NCBI GenBank assembly: GCA_020310875.1
Contig: CM035433.1
Location: forward strand, 111,476,806 to 111,540,805
Origin: Ceratopteris richardii
Lineage: Eukaryota > Streptophyta > Polypodiopsida > Polypodiales > Pteridaceae
DNA length: 64,000 nucleotides
Reading direction: 5' to 3'
The notes beneath the pieces were generated by a model, which did no database searches, was not told where the DNA came from, and was given only the letters and a program-made list of their open reading frames with translations. Of this stretch, positions 23,800 to 33,156 are shown one piece after another. Position 1 is the first letter of the stretch; every line of letters starts with the position of its first letter. A program made the translations under genes and the position numbers.

Positions 23800-26700
23800 T
23801 TACTTGTATACTTGATGAATTCTTTGTTTGGAGGTGTCGATTGGATCTCGAAATGATGTAATCCTCCTAATGGGAACCCATTTCCGAATAGTATTAGGCC
23901 CTGTAGAGATCACCTCAGGCCAGTTCTTCTTTGGATGCTGTCCAAACTTTGGTATCCAGTGTGGTTGGCCCCTTGGTTCTGTGGATGTTGCTTGTGCTTT
24001 TGGCTTCCAAACCCATATCCTGGGTGAGTGCTTGCTTATTTTTGTAGAAGGGTTGAGTTTATCTTCTTTTGGTCTTTGTGCTCTGTCCTTATCCTTGGCT
24101 TTCCTTGGCTTCTTTGTTGAGGCCTTTTGCATGGTGGGGAGCATAGGCCTTTGTACGTGTAAGAGCTTCTTGGGTACCCACATCTGTAATCGCCCTTGTT
24201 GAGCTGTAGCTAATTTTTTAGGCACCCAAATTTGTACCTGATTGTGGTCGGCCTTCATTGATAGCTTCGGTACCCAAATTTGATGGATTCTTCGTGCTTG
24301 ACCCTGTCGTAGGTGCTTGGTTCTTCTTTTTTCATGGTCGATCTGGTTGGGTGGGAATCTTTGAGGTAACATCGATGGTTGCACTTCTTTCTTTACCCAG
24401 ATCTGCTTCATGCCCCTAACTTCTTTCTGCTTGAAGGTTCTTTGTCTATTTGATAGACTAGCTATCTTGCACTGTTTTGCTTGCTTCTGAGGTTGAGCTC
24501 CTGTGGATGCTCTGCTCTTTAGAAGACAAGAAGAAGGTTCATCTTGACTTTGCGACTGTCCTTCCGTGCTTGCGTCCGTCTGGATCATAGAGCTTTTGAC
24601 ATCTACAACATCTTGTTCAAGAAGATTAGCCTTAGAGGAACAAAGAGAGTGTGTGGTGTCAGTTTCAGTGGGCATGTGATTCTCCAATTCTAATGTAATG
24701 CATTGATTATATACCCACACTTGAAGAAGTTGACTTCTTAGGTTCAAGTTGACAGCATGGTCGTAAATCCAATCTTGACCCAAGACAAGTGGTTCTGTGA
24801 GGTCCTCATCATGACACACTAGCATTTTGACTTTTATTGGAACATCTTGAAGGTAGATGGGAAGTTCCACCTCGCCCAAACAGGGTGTTTCCACGCCTCC
24901 TAATCCTATGAGATAGGCTTCTATGGGCTTGATGTCCAAATGCAGGTCTTGGCAATATGAAAGTCTAACTGCACTAGTTGCTGCTCCTGAGTCAACCAAT
25001 GCTCTCACAGTCCTTACACTCTTTCCTTGTCCTACCTCTATAGTCACAAAGGGCCGTCGATCAATTATTCGAGAAGTAGTTATGCCCGATTTTTGGCACA
25101 TGTCCATGTGATATTTTGGAGCTTTTGTGTTGACATCTAGGCCTAGCCGCCGTAGCTTATTTCTTCTGATGCGCTCTCTAGCCTCTGCTTGTGCTTCTTC
25201 TCTAACCCTTAACTCCTCTTCTTTTCGCTTCTTAGCAGTGTTGAGTCTCGTGAGTATTTCCTCTGTAAGAGGTTCTTGATATAACTTGACTCGACAACCA
25301 CTAATATAGTTTGGTAGGATATCACCTTCTAAAGTGGCCAATTGAACTGCACCGCTAGTGGAGAGTCTATTAATGATCATGGGTCCATATCCTCGTTTCT
25401 CCAATTTGCGGGCATGTTGCTTTAGCGTATAAACCAGCACTAGATCTCCTTCCTTCAATCCTTTATCCTTTACATGGGCATCAAAGTATGCCTTTTGCCT
25501 TTTCTTTGCAGCATAAATGCCTGCTGCTGCCCGTAGCCTCGTCTCACCTAAGCGTTCTAGATCAAAGATCCTGGAAGACAACTCATGTCCATTCCACTCA
25601 TGCTCTTGTGCTACTTTCAAGGCTGGGATTAAGAAGTCCAATGGTAGCACGGCATTCTGTCCAAAGACCATCTGAAATGGGGTAGCATTGAGTACCGTTT
25701 TGTAGGCCACTCGGTATGCCCAAACAGCATGATGAAGTTGTTTGTCCCAATCAGAGCGTTTATTATTCACCAGTTTTGTTAATACGTTACATAGGATCTT
25801 ATTCGTGCTCTCGGCTTGTCCGTTAGCTTGTGGGTGATAGGGGGCAGACTTCTTATGTATCACCATGAATTCTTGAAGGAGATTTTCAATGACCTCATTC
25901 AAGAAGTGCGTACCTCTATCACTAACCAACTCTATTGGTAACCCATATCTAGTGAACACATTTTCGAATAAGAACTTAGCCGTCGTTTGAGCATCATTCT
26001 TTGTCGTGGCTTTTACTTCCACCCATTTGGTAAGGTAATCAGTGGCTACAATAATGTATTCTGCATGGGAGTTTCTAGCTGGGGGGTTAATAGGACCAAC
26101 AAAGTCTATGCCCCACTTCGAAAATGCACGTCCTCCCATCATTGGCCTTAAAGGCATCTCGTCTTTTCTTATCGGATATTGGGCACGTTGGCATGTGTCA
26201 CATTTCTTCACATAAGTGTGTGCATCCATATGAAGAGTGGGCCACCAAAGTCCTGAGAATAAAATGGTCTTAATTACTCTGTCAGGCCCAAAGTGTCCAC
26301 CTGCAGCACTGCTGTGTGCAGTTTCTAAGACTTTCAAATAGTCTGATTCATGAACGCACAGTCTTAGGTAACCATCCTTGCCTCTTCGATATAGGTTGTC
26401 TCCGACTAAGGCATAGTCTTGAGCCTCTTGTTCCATGCTCCGTTTTCTTGCAAGACTAGCCTGATTGGGTAATGTTCTCGATCTCATGAACTCAACCAAT
26501 GGAGCACTCCAATCTGGGATTAATGACACATGATAAAGAGTGGCATGCTCCACTGGGGGTCTCTTCTGGCACACTGAACAATTTTGGATCCACTCCTGTA
26601 TTTCTTTGTCCATGCTAGGCCAATACACTCCTAAACGTTTTAGATTCTGCAATGTTCGTTGTTTAGAGTAGTGATTTCCTAGCAGTCCCTCATGGGCTTG

Positions 26701-29700
26701 TTGCATCCAACTAGTATGTTCGTCGTCCTCAACACAACAAGCTAATACGCCCTCAGTATCTTGCTTGTACATACTTCCGGCCAATATTTGATACTTTTGT
26801 GATTTTACAATTTCTTCTTTGCTTGTATTCACATTTTTATTTGCAGGTCCGAAGGTTAGGACTGGCACCAACTTATTTGCCCATTTAGGAACAACTTCCA
26901 AATTGAACAGATAAGCATCGGGCAATTCATCAGACACTCCTTGCGGTGGCTCTCCTGAAGTGATGCGAGAAAGATGGTCTGCCCTAAGATGGGTTCTACC
27001 TTTCCTAACAACAACTTCAAAGTCGTATTCCATTAGTAAGAGGAACCATCTTACTAAGCGGCCTGTATTGCAAGGTTTATTGACCAAATATAGTAAAGCT
27101 TGATGATCAGTGAAAAACTTGAACTTGTTGGCCAATAGATAGTGTCTAAACTTCTTCACAGCATATACCATACCTAAACCTTCTCTCTCCGTTGTGGTAT
27201 AATTTCGTTCAGCTGCATTTAATTGCCTACTAGCATATGCTATCGGCAAATCTAGGTTTCCTTCACCTGTGGGTTGTGCTAGCACACATCCTATTGCATG
27301 ATTGGAGGCATCTACATGGACATGAAAAGGTTTGCTCCAATCCGGAGTAGTCAATATTGGTGCTGTGCACAAACGTCTTTTCAGCTCGTTGAAGGAATTC
27401 TCGCATTCCTCGTTCCACTCAAAATTTGCTAGCAACCCGTAAAGAGGTTTAGCTATGATGGCATACATGTGGATAAACCTACGGTAATATCCACAATGGC
27501 CCATAAAGGCTTGTACCTCTTTAACATTCCTTGGTCTTGGCAACTCTGCTATCGCTCTTACCTTGTCCTCATCTGTTGAAATTCCATTCTTAGAAACAAT
27601 GTGACCTAAGATCTTACCTTGTCGTACCATGAACACACACTTCTCTGGGTTCAGACACACTCGATAATCTCTACACTTGTTGAAGATTTGTCTGAGCTCA
27701 GGGATGTGGTAACTTCTCTGTTGGGAATGAGCACATAAGTCATCCACATATACTTCTAAGCTCTTCCGCAAGAACTCTTTGAAGACATGACACATGAGCC
27801 TTTGGAATGTTGCAGGTGCATTGGTGAGCCCAAATGGCATCACACGAAATGCAAAGATTCCCCATTCTGTGGCAAAGGCCGTTTTGTGTTGATCTTCGGG
27901 GGCAATGGCTACTTGGTTGTAACCTGAAAATCCATCAAGGAAGCTATAAACTTCCTTGCCTGCAACACGCTCCAATAGATGTTCGGTGATTGGAAGTGGA
28001 TAACTATCTCTGATCGTAGCGGCATTAACTTTTTTAAGGTTGATGCACACGCGCAATTTCCCATTCTTCTTGGGCACCACCACAATGGGGGACACCCATT
28101 CGGTGTGCTCAATCTCATAGATGAATCCAGCTTCAATCAGCCTGTCAATTTCCTCCTTTATTTTGGCTGCATAATTGTCATTATATGTGTAGGGCTTTTG
28201 TTTAGTGGGCTTGGCATCAGCGGTCATCGGAATCGTATGAGAGCAAATCTTTGGATCTACTCCTTTCAAGTCTCTATAGTGCCAGGCGAATACATCCCTA
28301 TATTCCCTTAATAGAGCTACAAGCTCTGCTTCTTCTTTTGCACTTAGGTCATCTCCTATGTACGTACATCGTTCTTCGTTCCCTTCAATGGTCACTACAA
28401 TTTTTTTGGTCTTTTCCTTATTGTCATATGCTTCTCCTATAATGGCCTCTCTCTTAGGCATTCGTACCAAAATTTTTCGGTCTTCCACTTCATATTTCTT
28501 GAAATTATCTGGTACTTCAAACAATGATTCTTCCTCTTCTTGTTTCACTGCTTTTCTTTTCTTTTTCTTTTTACTACCTTCACTTCCTTCCTTTGAATTT
28601 ATCGTTTTAATACTCGTGAGGGGTTCTTCTTCTTTTTGGGTTAACACTCCTATGTCTTCTAAATAGTGTTCCTCTGAGTCAAAGTAAGTATCCATCACAA
28701 TGGATTCTAGATCATCATCATTCTCTTCTTCTTCTATGAACTCACTAGGATCACACTCTTCCAACAGGGGCTGACACATGAACACTGAAATATCATAACC
28801 CTCCTCATCACAATGAGGTGTCCATTGTTCTTCATTGACTGCTATGTCCATGGTAGCTAAGATTTCTGCCCAACCATGAGGCTCAAATTCCTCATCTGGA
28901 AATATCATCGGTGTGTAGGCTGGGTCTTTTATTGGTCTATCTCCTGGGGGAGTTCCTTCTTCTCTCGCTTTTAGGCGCTTTTCCTCTTCCTCTGCGACTT
29001 TGCACATCCACAAGTGTGTATCTTCATGCAGCCATGATGGATCAGGTGAACTTCCAGAATGCACGGAGATAGAATCTTCTTTCGCTTTGTGGATAGGATT
29101 CCACTGTAGGGGTGGTACATCTCTGAAGGTGTAATCCTTCAGATTGACCTTGGTTGTGACCCCTAAGTGTTGTAAGTACAAGGAGTTGGTTCCCCAATCT
29201 TGTACTATTTGCAATTGTCGTAGGAAGGGTCTTCCTAGGATCATCTCGTAGACATTATTTTTCTCAAAGTTACATATAGCAAATGTATGTTCAAACTCTA
29301 CACCACAAGTGGTTAGAGTTATCCCTTCGAGCAATCCTAGAGGTCTTTCAAAATGACCATCTGCCATTTGAAGCTTCATTCTAGTTGGTCTTAATGTGGG
29401 TTTGCCCCATCGCTTCCACAAGGAGGTGGTCGCAATAGCAACACCAGCACCCGAATCTACAATTGCTTTGGTTGTGTAACCTTGATAGGTGATCGGAAGA
29501 TAAGTGTTACCTTCTTCACCTTCGCTCATGTCTCCTATCTTGTCGAGAGGTATCTCTGGAACTTTTTGCTTAGAGCCTACTTTTGGCATATTGGATTCAA
29601 GTTCTGGAACTTGATCCTTCACATGATTCCATAGCTCCGGTTTTGCTTTGAGCAGCTCTTCCAGAGTGAGATGACATTGAACCTTAATGTTCTTCACAAC

Positions 29701-32700
29701 ATCAGTGTTTCTTGGAATCACTGAGTCTTCATTTCTTACCAATATTGTGGGAGCTCTGATCTGGAGAGATTCAGATTCCCACGGGCCTGTGTAATGAGGC
29801 AACTCTTGTAAAGAATTAGATTCAAAATCTAATCTTTCATCTTCTTGTTGCTCAGCTTGGTCTCCATAGATAGACGGAATGTCTTGGGGAAATTGATCAT
29901 GAAGATCATCAATCTCAGGAATAGGAGGGGAATTACCCTTCTCCTTGGCCCATTTCTCTTCTTGTATTTCCCGCAAGAACTCTTGAGAGTACTGTTGAAT
30001 TGAAGGAGGTATTCCAGCATCCGTGGAATTAGGAACATAAGCTCCCATTGGTGGTGAGCTTCCTCTTTCAATAACTGGTTGAGCCTGTGGAGGTAAAGAA
30101 ATTTGTGGTTTATTTACCAACTGCTCTATTCTTTCTAGTAAGCCCTGGAAATGCAAATCCGGTTTGACAGAGTTTGTCTGATTGAACTTTTGACTAGTCT
30201 CAAGTATGGCTTGAGCTTGTTCTACCATTTTCATGCACATTTTCATCCGTTCAATCTCTAAATCTGCTCTAGGGTAACTCTTGTCTAGGTTTGCAGCTGT
30301 TGGCCCTTCTTGAAGACGAGCCTGGTAGGCCTTGAACATCATGTCCAAGCCTTCTGGGGTTGGATCTGCAAGAACAGACCCTGGCTGTGGGTTATTTACA
30401 ATGGGTGGTGGGGTGGAATGAGGTGGAATGGATGGAGCTTCGGCATGCGAGGGGCTTTGAGATGCAATGTCTTCTATTTTTGTTTTGGTATCCCTTAGGC
30501 TTTCTTCTAACTCGGATAATTTTTTGTTCCACTTGCGATTAGCCTTCTCTCTGGTATCCTTCCATGTTCTTGGTTTTCTCTTGCTAGGTTCTCCTGCCTC
30601 ACTTGACTCCGACTGCTCAGATGGTTTTGCTTGTTGTGCAGCCTGTGCCCTAGTAACTGCCTGTACAGGAGCCACATTATTGCTACTTGAACTTGAATCT
30701 GCCACTAAGCCTACCACGTTGATGGGTGTGACCTTGGGTGCACTAGAGGGATTCCTAGGACACTCTCTAGGAAGATGTTCCTTGCCGCACTCAGGACAAA
30801 AGCCTTGTATTGTGATGTTTTGTCCTAGTCCCAGAGCTGGTTGGTGGGGACATTCACGAATGAAATGATCACCCTGACATCTAAAGCATGGTCCTCTAGG
30901 GGCTTGTGGTCTTACTTGTCTCAATAGGGGCCTAGTATTTGGATTCGTATACATGACATTGGAGTATTCTGGCTCCCAATTTTGTTCCATAGGTGGTGCC
31001 TCATATTGATACTGTGAAGTCTCACTTTGCTCAGGTGACTCTATATAATAAGCCTGTGGACTATCTTCATGGAAGTAGTCTGAACCATGAGCGTGAGAAT
31101 CATTTTCTGAGACCAATGGGGTTAGTGGCACCAATGCTCTATTATGGTTCTCCTCCGCCATCGTATATTTAACTGGGATCACATTGGCAGGAGCTGGCGG
31201 TTGGTTTCCTAGGACAGGTTGTGGCCTATATGGTGCTTGATATTGCTGCTGGTATTGAGGTTGATATTGTTGTGGCCTATAATATGGCTGTTGGTATTGA
31301 TTCTGATACCTACCCTGCTGGTAAGGTTGCTGGTAATTTTGTCTAACAGCCTGTCTGTTATAGGGACAATCTTGGGCCGTATGGTTTGTGTATTTTCTCT
31401 CAATGGTGCAATGCAGAGCATTAGGGTTTCCTTGGGGTTGAGTCATCATTGGGCAGACATTAGCCATGTGATCTCCTCCACACGTATAACATCGCTTCAC
31501 TGAGGTGACCCTTGGCATTTGTCTATTTTGGACTCCTAGCTTTTTGGCCACTTGCTCAGCTATCTCATCTATCTCGGTGGAGGATTTAGAGGTATGACTT
31601 GTAGAACTATCAGAGTCCTTATAGAGTTTGGATAGTCCTAACTCCTCACCCAAGTTATCTTCTATGTCAATGCACATCCGTATACACTCTTCTATGGATC
31701 TAGGCTCTTTCAAGTATACATATGACCTTAATTTTGTGCTCAACAGGCCATCTAAAAACAGTGCCACCTGTTTGGCTGATGTGGGTAATTCTGGTACAGG
31801 GCATCTTTCCAAGTACTGCCTAAATCTTCTTCCTGCAAGTCGCACTGTTTCTTGGGGTGTCTGCTTGAAGCTGTGGATCAAGGATGATGTGTTATGCCTG
31901 ATACCGCTCTTGGAAAATTCCACAATGAATTCTTCTAGCAGCTGACCTATCTCTCTATAGTTGCGACTGTTTAGAGGTTGAAACCAAGCTAAAGCAGTAC
32001 CCTTAAGAGTCAAACCAAATGCCTCGAACTGAGTGAATAAGTCCTCAACCTGTTCAGCTCTTAGCACTTGTTTGAACTCCGCCACATGATCATAAGGATC
32101 TCCAAATCCATCAAAGTAGTTCTTCATTGTCTTAACCACTTGAGAGGGTCTAAGGGTTCTTGAGTGCTCTCGTGGTCTAGGCAATGGGAAATCAGGATCG
32201 TCTCTTTGATGCCTATACACTCTCTGTCTCTCCCTTTCAAGTCTTTCCGTTCCATATCCTGATCTGTCCCTGCCTATAGTGTCTGCAAAGCTTACCTCCG
32301 GTCTCTCTCTAGTTCTTTCTCTCTGGGTTTCATGAGCCTTGGATGATCCGGCTCCTTGGAGGCCCTGGGAAACATTAGATCTTGGTGGAGGGAAAATTGA
32401 TTCACCTTGCCAAGTGTAAGCATGTCTGTCATGATCTGATACCAAAAATAATTTTTGAGATGTGTGATCTAGATAGACAGCTTTCCCTGGTGTCTCTGGA
32501 TCCTTGAATTCATAGATGGTGACTACTGGGCTGGGTTGATCTGGCCTAAATCTCCAAAAGGCTTCCTCCGTTTCTCTATTCACGAATAGTTCTATGCTTT
32601 TATTATCTTGAGGAATCCAATCTGGAGTGATCACTCTAGTCAAGACTGACTTACCTCTAGGGGTCTTGGGTTCTCCTCCTAGGTCTCCTTTCTCTAGGTC

Positions 32701-33156
32701 TCCTATCTCATTCTCAGGAATGATATTTCCAAACTCATCTGTCCTATCTGGTAAGTTGGTAACCACATACATGGTTCCTTCCTTATCAATGTAAGCCCCC
32801 TCTTCAAACTTGACCACTGGGTGTTCAAGTCCAAAGAGTTGGTCAGGATTTTTGAGTTGAACCACTGATCGTCTTAGACCATCCTCATAGATGCGAGCAC
32901 CTAATTGGTTGGTCCGGATATACTCCAATTGGGTCTTATAGGGACCTTCTGGTGTCTGTAAACAGGCAATGCCTGAGCTACGTGTGGGTCTTTCCATGCT
33001 AAAAGACATTTCCGAGTCACTGGTTTCTGAACTTCGTGTGTAAGGGTAACCACTAAGCTGTTGAGCCCAAGACTTGGATGTATGGTTGACACTAGCCTCA
33101 GATGACCTAATGCTTTGTCTATCCTTGCCTAAGTGTCTGCCAGATCTCAGGTTCAT
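23800..33156 (-). CDS. Element E Gag-Pol polyprotein with second protease-like domain and IWVPK tail
   Basis: 3,118 codons, uninterrupted, starting MNLRSGRHLGKD. Domains in order, with approximate residues: retrotransposon gag core 346-497 (YFDGFGDPYDHVAEF, GTALAWFQ); CCHC knuckles at 556 (CYTCGGDHMANVCP), 756 (CFRCQGDHFIRECP) and 785 (CPECGKEHLPRECP), plus a degenerate one near 580. Aspartic protease 1 is near 1234 (AIVDSGAGVAIA, then MILGRPFL). RT is 1640-1810 (FLDGFSGYNQVA, VMPFGLTNAPATFQ, YVDD at about 1799) and RNase H 1940-2050 (VHVDASNHAIG, TDHQALLYL). H2C2 modules lie at 2153-2195 and 2278-2322. The integrase core is 2346-2450 (GIDFVGPI, SDRGTHFLN, GQAEST). A second protease-like domain spans 2700-2800 (ALVDSGAATSAV, LVLGQDWI). 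A basic tail 2910-3095 has seven IWVPK-type motifs. The first ATG after the leader is taken as start; an upstream start is not excluded. It presumably acts in cytoplasmic particles and the nucleus like other gypsy elements. Confidence 0.96.
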   Translation of the reverse strand: MNLRSGRHLGKDRQSIRSSEASVNHTSKSWAQQLSGYPYTRSSETSDSEMSFSMERPTRSSGIACLQTPEGPYKTQLEYIRTNQLGARIYEDGLRRSVVQLKNPDQLFGLEHPVVKFEEGAYIDKEGTMYVVTNLPDRTDEFGNIIPENEIGDLEKGDLGGEPKTPRGKSVLTRVITPDWIPQDNKSIELFVNRETEEAFWRFRPDQPSPVVTIYEFKDPETPGKAVYLDHTSQKLFLVSDHDRHAYTWQGESIFPPPRSNVSQGLQGAGSSKAHETQRERTRERPEVSFADTIGRDRSGYGTERLERERQRVYRHQRDDPDFPLPRPREHSRTLRPSQVVKTMKNYFDGFGDPYDHVAEFKQVLRAEQVEDLFTQFEAFGLTLKGTALAWFQPLNSRNYREIGQLLEEFIVEFSKSGIRHNTSSLIHSFKQTPQETVRLAGRRFRQYLERCPVPELPTSAKQVALFLDGLLSTKLRSYVYLKEPRSIEECIRMCIDIEDNLGEELGLSKLYKDSDSSTSHTSKSSTEIDEIAEQVAKKLGVQNRQMPRVTSVKRCYTCGGDHMANVCPMMTQPQGNPNALHCTIERKYTNHTAQDCPYNRQAVRQNYQQPYQQGRYQNQYQQPYYRPQQYQPQYQQQYQAPYRPQPVLGNQPPAPANVIPVKYTMAEENHNRALVPLTPLVSENDSHAHGSDYFHEDSPQAYYIESPEQSETSQYQYEAPPMEQNWEPEYSNVMYTNPNTRPLLRQVRPQAPRGPCFRCQGDHFIRECPHQPALGLGQNITIQGFCPECGKEHLPRECPRNPSSAPKVTPINVVGLVADSSSSSNNVAPVQAVTRAQAAQQAKPSEQSESSEAGEPSKRKPRTWKDTREKANRKWNKKLSELEESLRDTKTKIEDIASQSPSHAEAPSIPPHSTPPPIVNNPQPGSVLADPTPEGLDMMFKAYQARLQEGPTAANLDKSYPRADLEIERMKMCMKMVEQAQAILETSQKFNQTNSVKPDLHFQGLLERIEQLVNKPQISLPPQAQPVIERGSSPPMGAYVPNSTDAGIPPSIQQYSQEFLREIQEEKWAKEKGNSPPIPEIDDLHDQFPQDIPSIYGDQAEQQEDERLDFESNSLQELPHYTGPWESESLQIRAPTILVRNEDSVIPRNTDVVKNIKVQCHLTLEELLKAKPELWNHVKDQVPELESNMPKVGSKQKVPEIPLDKIGDMSEGEEGNTYLPITYQGYTTKAIVDSGAGVAIATTSLWKRWGKPTLRPTRMKLQMADGHFERPLGLLEGITLTTCGVEFEHTFAICNFEKNNVYEMILGRPFLRQLQIVQDWGTNSLYLQHLGVTTKVNLKDYTFRDVPPLQWNPIHKAKEDSISVHSGSSPDPSWLHEDTHLWMCKVAEEEEKRLKAREEGTPPGDRPIKDPAYTPMIFPDEEFEPHGWAEILATMDIAVNEEQWTPHCDEEGYDISVFMCQPLLEECDPSEFIEEEENDDDLESIVMDTYFDSEEHYLEDIGVLTQKEEEPLTSIKTINSKEGSEGSKKKKKRKAVKQEEEESLFEVPDNFKKYEVEDRKILVRMPKREAIIGEAYDNKEKTKKIVVTIEGNEERCTYIGDDLSAKEEAELVALLREYRDVFAWHYRDLKGVDPKICSHTIPMTADAKPTKQKPYTYNDNYAAKIKEEIDRLIEAGFIYEIEHTEWVSPIVVVPKKNGKLRVCINLKKVNAATIRDSYPLPITEHLLERVAGKEVYSFLDGFSGYNQVAIAPEDQHKTAFATEWGIFAFRVMPFGLTNAPATFQRLMCHVFKEFLRKSLEVYVDDLCAHSQQRSYHIPELRQIFNKCRDYRVCLNPEKCVFMVRQGKILGHIVSKNGISTDEDKVRAIAELPRPRNVKEVQAFMGHCGYYRRFIHMYAIIAKPLYGLLANFEWNEECENSFNELKRRLCTAPILTTPDWSKPFHVHVDASNHAIGCVLAQPTGEGNLDLPIAYASRQLNAAERNYTTTEREGLGMVYAVKKFRHYLLANKFKFFTDHQALLYLVNKPCNTGRLVRWFLLLMEYDFEVVVRKGRTHLRADHLSRITSGEPPQGVSDELPDAYLFNLEVVPKWANKLVPVLTFGPANKNVNTSKEEIVKSQKYQILAGSMYKQDTEGVLACCVEDDEHTSWMQQAHEGLLGNHYSKQRTLQNLKRLGVYWPSMDKEIQEWIQNCSVCQKRPPVEHATLYHVSLIPDWSAPLVEFMRSRTLPNQASLARKRSMEQEAQDYALVGDNLYRRGKDGYLRLCVHESDYLKVLETAHSSAAGGHFGPDRVIKTILFSGLWWPTLHMDAHTYVKKCDTCQRAQYPIRKDEMPLRPMMGGRAFSKWGIDFVGPINPPARNSHAEYIIVATDYLTKWVEVKATTKNDAQTTAKFLFENVFTRYGLPIELVSDRGTHFLNEVIENLLQEFMVIHKKSAPYHPQANGQAESTNKILCNVLTKLVNNKRSDWDKQLHHAVWAYRVAYKTVLNATPFQMVFGQNAVLPLDFLIPALKVAQEHEWNGHELSSRIFDLERLGETRLRAAAGIYAAKKRQKAYFDAHVKDKGLKEGDLVLVYTLKQHARKLEKRGYGPMIINRLSTSGAVQLATLEGDILPNYISGCRVKLYQEPLTEEILTRLNTAKKRKEEELRVREEAQAEARERIRRNKLRRLGLDVNTKAPKYHMDMCQKSGITTSRIIDRRPFVTIEVGQGKSVRTVRALVDSGAATSAVRLSYCQDLHLDIKPIEAYLIGLGGVETPCLGEVELPIYLQDVPIKVKMLVCHDEDLTEPLVLGQDWIYDHAVNLNLRSQLLQVWVYNQCITLELENHMPTETDTTHSLCSSKANLLEQDVVDVKSSMIQTDASTEGQSQSQDEPSSCLLKSRASTGAQPQKQAKQCKIASLSNRQRTFKQKEVRGMKQIWVKKEVQPSMLPQRFPPNQIDHEKRRTKHLRQGQARRIHQIWVPKLSMKADHNQVQIWVPKKLATAQQGRLQMWVPKKLLHVQRPMLPTMQKASTKKPRKAKDKDRAQRPKEDKLNPSTKISKHSPRIWVWKPKAQATSTEPRGQPHWIPKFGQHPKKNWPEVISTGPNTIRKWVPIRRITSFRDPIDTSKQRIHQVYK

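Noticed and set aside
23800..24700. Envelope-like gene at the 3' end of element E
   Set aside because: No signal peptide, membrane segment or separate frame; the region is a basic IWVPK-repeat tail fused to pol.
25260..25480. Chromodomain at the integrase C-terminus of element E
   Set aside because: The C-terminal region (LVLVYTLKQHARKLEKRGYG and on) lacks the aromatic cage pattern of a chromodomain as far as I can see.
27909..32000. Many plus-strand and other-frame open frames under the element E polyprotein
   Set aside because: Shadows of the 3,118-codon frame; no independent motif.
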